From Buxus sempervirens (Eukaryota > Streptophyta > Magnoliopsida > Buxales > Buxaceae): a stretch of 64,000 nt of DNA. The notes beneath the pieces are model-generated. The model saw nothing but the letters and a program-made list of their open reading frames with translations. It did no database searches and was not told where the DNA came from. A program made the translations under genes and the position numbers. The first letter of the stretch is position 1. Every line of letters starts with the position of its first letter. This document shows, piece after piece, positions 61,422 to 64,000 of the stretch. The stretch spans positions 46,944,602 through 47,008,601 of the forward strand of contig OX387185.1 in assembly GCA_947561395.2 (NCBI GenBank), in the 5' to 3' direction.

Positions 61422-62445
61422 TAGGGATGCTTACTGGGCTGGACTGGCACAAGCACGACAGAGCCTGGGGTACCAGGAATGGGGCCCGTCTAGGCACAAT
61501 GGCCGGGGGGTAGCATGGCACGTGTGCTGGCTCGACAGCAGGTGTGGGTGTTTGTTGTTGGCGCCCGTCCTGCCGGCACGTGCGGTTACAAAAAACATGT
61601 ATAAAGTAATTTTTTGGAGGATTTTTACCAATTTACCCCAACAGCCATATTAAGAGAATATACTTGTAATTGATTATAAATGATTATTTCTACCCTTCTA
61701 ATAGCCAAATAACATTCATATTTGAGGATAGAGGTGGTAAAAAGCTACTTTTGGTTTTTTATAAATAGGCTTAACGCTTCCTACTCTAAACCACACCAAT
61801 CCTCTCATCTCTTCAACTTCTAAGAATCTTGTTGAGAGATTTTGCCAACGGGCAAAACTATTTATGTACAAAATAAGATTTCGCCCGTTAGCAAATTTCT
61901 AAACAAGACTCTTTCAAAGTTATCATTTTTTTTTCTTTCTTCATTTTCTTTTTGTCATAGTAATTAGGTTCTATTTCAAAATGGCTTTTTACGTCTAAAC
62001 AGTGTAAGGTTTTGCAGAGCATAAGGATGATAATCGAGCCGTGTTTGTTGCAAAGGTGTTACTTGCTTCAATTATTATTACATTTAGCAGTAATTGAAGC
62101 AAGTAACTCTTTCAGTCCTCCAAGTAATTGGCCCGTGTAAGTATTGTTGCATTTTCAAGGACTATTTAAATGCCATCCATGTAGGCTGCAAGAAAAAAGT
62201 AAAGAAGGTTTTACATAACATGTATGCTACGTAAAAGGTCCCCATTTTTTTGATTTTTTTTTATTTATTGCGTGTGGCCCGTTAGCCCGCCGGCCATATC
62301 CTAGCATGCCACAGCACGACACAGCCCAACATTAACCGTGCCATGGGCCGTGCCGTGCCTGGGGTATTAGCATTTAGGCCTGGCTAGGCACAAGCTAAAT
62401 GTGCCCATGCCGTGGTAGCCGGGTTGCTCCGGATAAGCAACCCTA
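61422..62445. mobile_element. hAT-type non-autonomous element 4 with GC-rich ends
   Basis: Termini are TAGGGATGCTTA and TAAGCAACCCTA, and the 8-bp flanks aggaagat (61414-61421) and gggaagat (62446-62453) match at 7 of 8. The ends are rich in GGCCCG, GGCACG and their inverses, like the element at 16751. A TATA-like tttataaata near 61768 with a short leader may be the relic transposase promoter. It lies 30 bp beyond the Helitron 5' end. Confidence 0.85.
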
Positions 62446-62453
62446 GGGAAGAT

Positions 62454-63059
62454 GAATTCTTTTCAATTCAAACGTAGAAAGATGAAAAACTTTTGTTAAC
62501 AGTATGCTTTGACTACGCGGCCGAAAGTGGGTTGAGGCCAGACAAGACCTCTTGTAACATAATCCAAACAGCCGAGCTTAGACCCTGCAAAAGTCTGATT
62601 TCCCCCATCGCCGTTCAACAGAGAGGAAGCAAACTCCTAAAGCAAAGAAGAGAGGAAATGGCCTTTGTCGGACCTATATCAGCCCAATTTGGGGTCCTTC
62701 GGGTTGATTTGAAACTCATCCCGGAGTTGAAATCTATTACAAGTCTTGGGGCTCTTGGAGCCATAGTTAAGGCCCATGACAGAATTCTAGATCCGATCAT
62801 TCGTAGTCCAACCAATTGGACCAATCAACAAGGGATCTGACCCTATTGTCAAATTTGCGTTGACGGAACAAACATGGGTTCCATTTTTAGGACCATGACT
62901 TGAGCCAATGATAGATTTCTTTTGTGGGGGAATGCGACATGGCTTTGTAACCAGCTTGAACTAAACTTAAGTGGGCTTGATTACTATAAAAATTCTCACA
63001 AGGGTATCTTTCGCTTTCTTTGAAAATGTTCCGCTGCATGTTTTGCTTTCTGCTGTAGG
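62454..63059. other. Intergenic stretch, nothing recognised
   Basis: A moderately GC-rich segment at 62500-62840 has a 115-codon plus-strand frame without similarity I recognise. I would not call it a gene on this evidence. Confidence 0.4.
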
Positions 63060-63185
63060 CGTAATTAAGATGCTGCCATGTAGAGTATCTCATGGTCACT
63101 ATTATTTCAAGTGGACTCCACGTAAAACAATTATAATAATGAAAAAAAAACAATGACCGTGAGATACCCATATTCCATATCAAAC
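63060..63185. mobile_element. Hairpin MITE family 2, copy d
   Basis: aagatgctgccatgtagagt and, nearer the other end, gaccgtgagatacccatatt form the family-2 arms (inverse copies with several mismatches) around an A-rich loop containing ccacgtaaaac. Confidence 0.55.
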
Positions 63186-63861
63186 AACATGTCAAACAAT
63201 TTGGACCCAAAGGATTTTATATGATTTCAAAAAAGAGTGAAAGTGGCACTTCGACGTATTATATAATAAATCTACCATAACAATTACAGAAAATCAATGC
63301 ATCAAGGAAAGACCAAACTTATTGTGATTCATCATCATTTCATTAGAGAGATCATGGCTACAAAAGAAGTAAAGGTATGAAATATCATACTTTGGGTCCT
63401 CTTATACACATATAGTTGCGCATTCACCTATCAGCTTAAGCTTTGAGGTGTGTAACAGCATGATATCGGAACTATAGGTCTTGTGTTCAACTCCCAGGCC
63501 GCGGTGACAGCTTTAATTGGCAATTCATTACATACAATTTGTATAATATAATTAATCTCTCCTAAAGACCAAGCGATAAAATCCTTGTGGCTTTGCTAGC
63601 ATATGCTTTTCTTAAACAGTGTAATTAAGCTACAGATGTGGAGGACTACAAAGAGACGCCATTATTATGTACAAGTACTCAACCCAAGCTCACTCACTCT
63701 ACAGGCACTCCAAGGCATATATCCCACAGGAATCCAACTTCTGCCTCCATGCTTGCAACCGACCTCAAACCAAACCATGCATGCTTTCTTCATGATAGTA
63801 ACCTGTACAATTTGAACGAACAAATCAATGAAATTTGATCTCGTAGTAGAACTCTCCCCAT

Positions 63862-64000
63862 TTAAAAGTACTGTGATATATAACTTCTTCCTGGTACGGA
63901 GGCATTCAGCACCCTGATCTGTTTGGGAAAACCTGGAAAGCTTTTATACGATGAAGACCTTCGCGAAATGAAAAACCAATCCCAAGGTTGCACAAAATAT
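63862..64000 (-). CDS. Possible last exon of a minus-strand gene, cut by the window edge
   Basis: One minus-strand frame stays open from the right edge to TAA at 63864-63862. It reads WFFISRRSSSYKSFPGFP, then QIRVLNASVPGRSYI and SQYF at the end; the other frames close. The composition is protein-like, but no family is recognised and no splice site is inside the window, so this is only a candidate. Confidence 0.3.
   Translation of the reverse strand, partial: YFVQPWDWFFISRRSSSYKSFPGFPKQIRVLNASVPGRSYISQYF

Noticed and set aside
62493-62840. 115-codon plus-strand frame
   Set aside because: No recognisable motif, no splice or promoter context, and competing frames on the other strand.
63435-63520. 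Sequence with box-B-like gtgttcaactcccaggcc, reminiscent of a SINE or tRNA
   Set aside because: No convincing box A, stems or A-tail; could not be bounded.

Overview
The window is nuclear DNA of a flowering plant, most likely a woody eudicot or an early-diverging dicot lineage. The evidence is split genes with GT-AG introns, plant-only families (NAC factors, CASP, a PsbQ-like NDH subunit, an ACHT thioredoxin), a miR164 target site, and a dense mix of plant transposons (LINEs, Helitrons, hAT, CACTA and Tourist/Harbinger-like elements, hairpin MITEs). The species cannot be fixed from the sequence alone.

Layout. 1-9.7 kb: the 5' two-thirds of an RSA1/CCAR1-like gene on the minus strand, with an antisense L1-type LINE in its first intron. 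9.9-17.6 kb: a transposon cluster with three hAT-type non-autonomous elements and two same-oriented Helitrons, one holding a nested TIR element with an exon-like insert. 18.4-19.4 kb: a NAP-type NAC gene, plus strand. 21.8-24.0 kb: a CACTA element built almost wholly of short GC-rich hairpins. 24.2-24.8 kb: small Helitron-like elements. 26.3-27.6 kb: a miR164-targeted NAC gene, minus strand. 30.0-30.4 kb: a small Helitron with a LINE tail inside. 32.7-36.9 kb: an Mpo1-like (DUF962) ER membrane protein gene, minus strand. 37.6-38.6 kb: two LINE tails. 38.8-39.7 kb: PnsL2 (NDH lumenal subunit), plus strand. 40.3-41.1 kb: CASP-type Casparian-strip protein, minus strand. 43.2-43.9 kb: a small conserved gene with an ambiguous or broken 5' end. 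44.1 kb: a hAT element. 47-51.4 kb: a diverged tandem segmental duplication whose two copies carry different insertions. 52.0-53.2 kb: an ACHT4-like chloroplast thioredoxin. 53.8-55.8 kb: a Tourist/Harbinger-like element made of nested inverted repeats. 56.2-61.4 kb: a 5.2-kb Helitron with captured exon-like pieces. 61.4-62.4 kb: another hAT element. The right edge may hold the last exon of a minus-strand gene.

The host genes are functionally unrelated neighbours, as is usual in plants: transcription factors, chloroplast redox and NDH components, a membrane-domain scaffold and a lipid-metabolism protein. No operon-like or defence system is visible. The most distinctive content lies in the repeats: a hairpin-covarying CACTA element, an A-B-A'-B' inverted-repeat element, two dispersed hairpin-MITE families, and insertions dated relative to a segmental duplication by empty sites.
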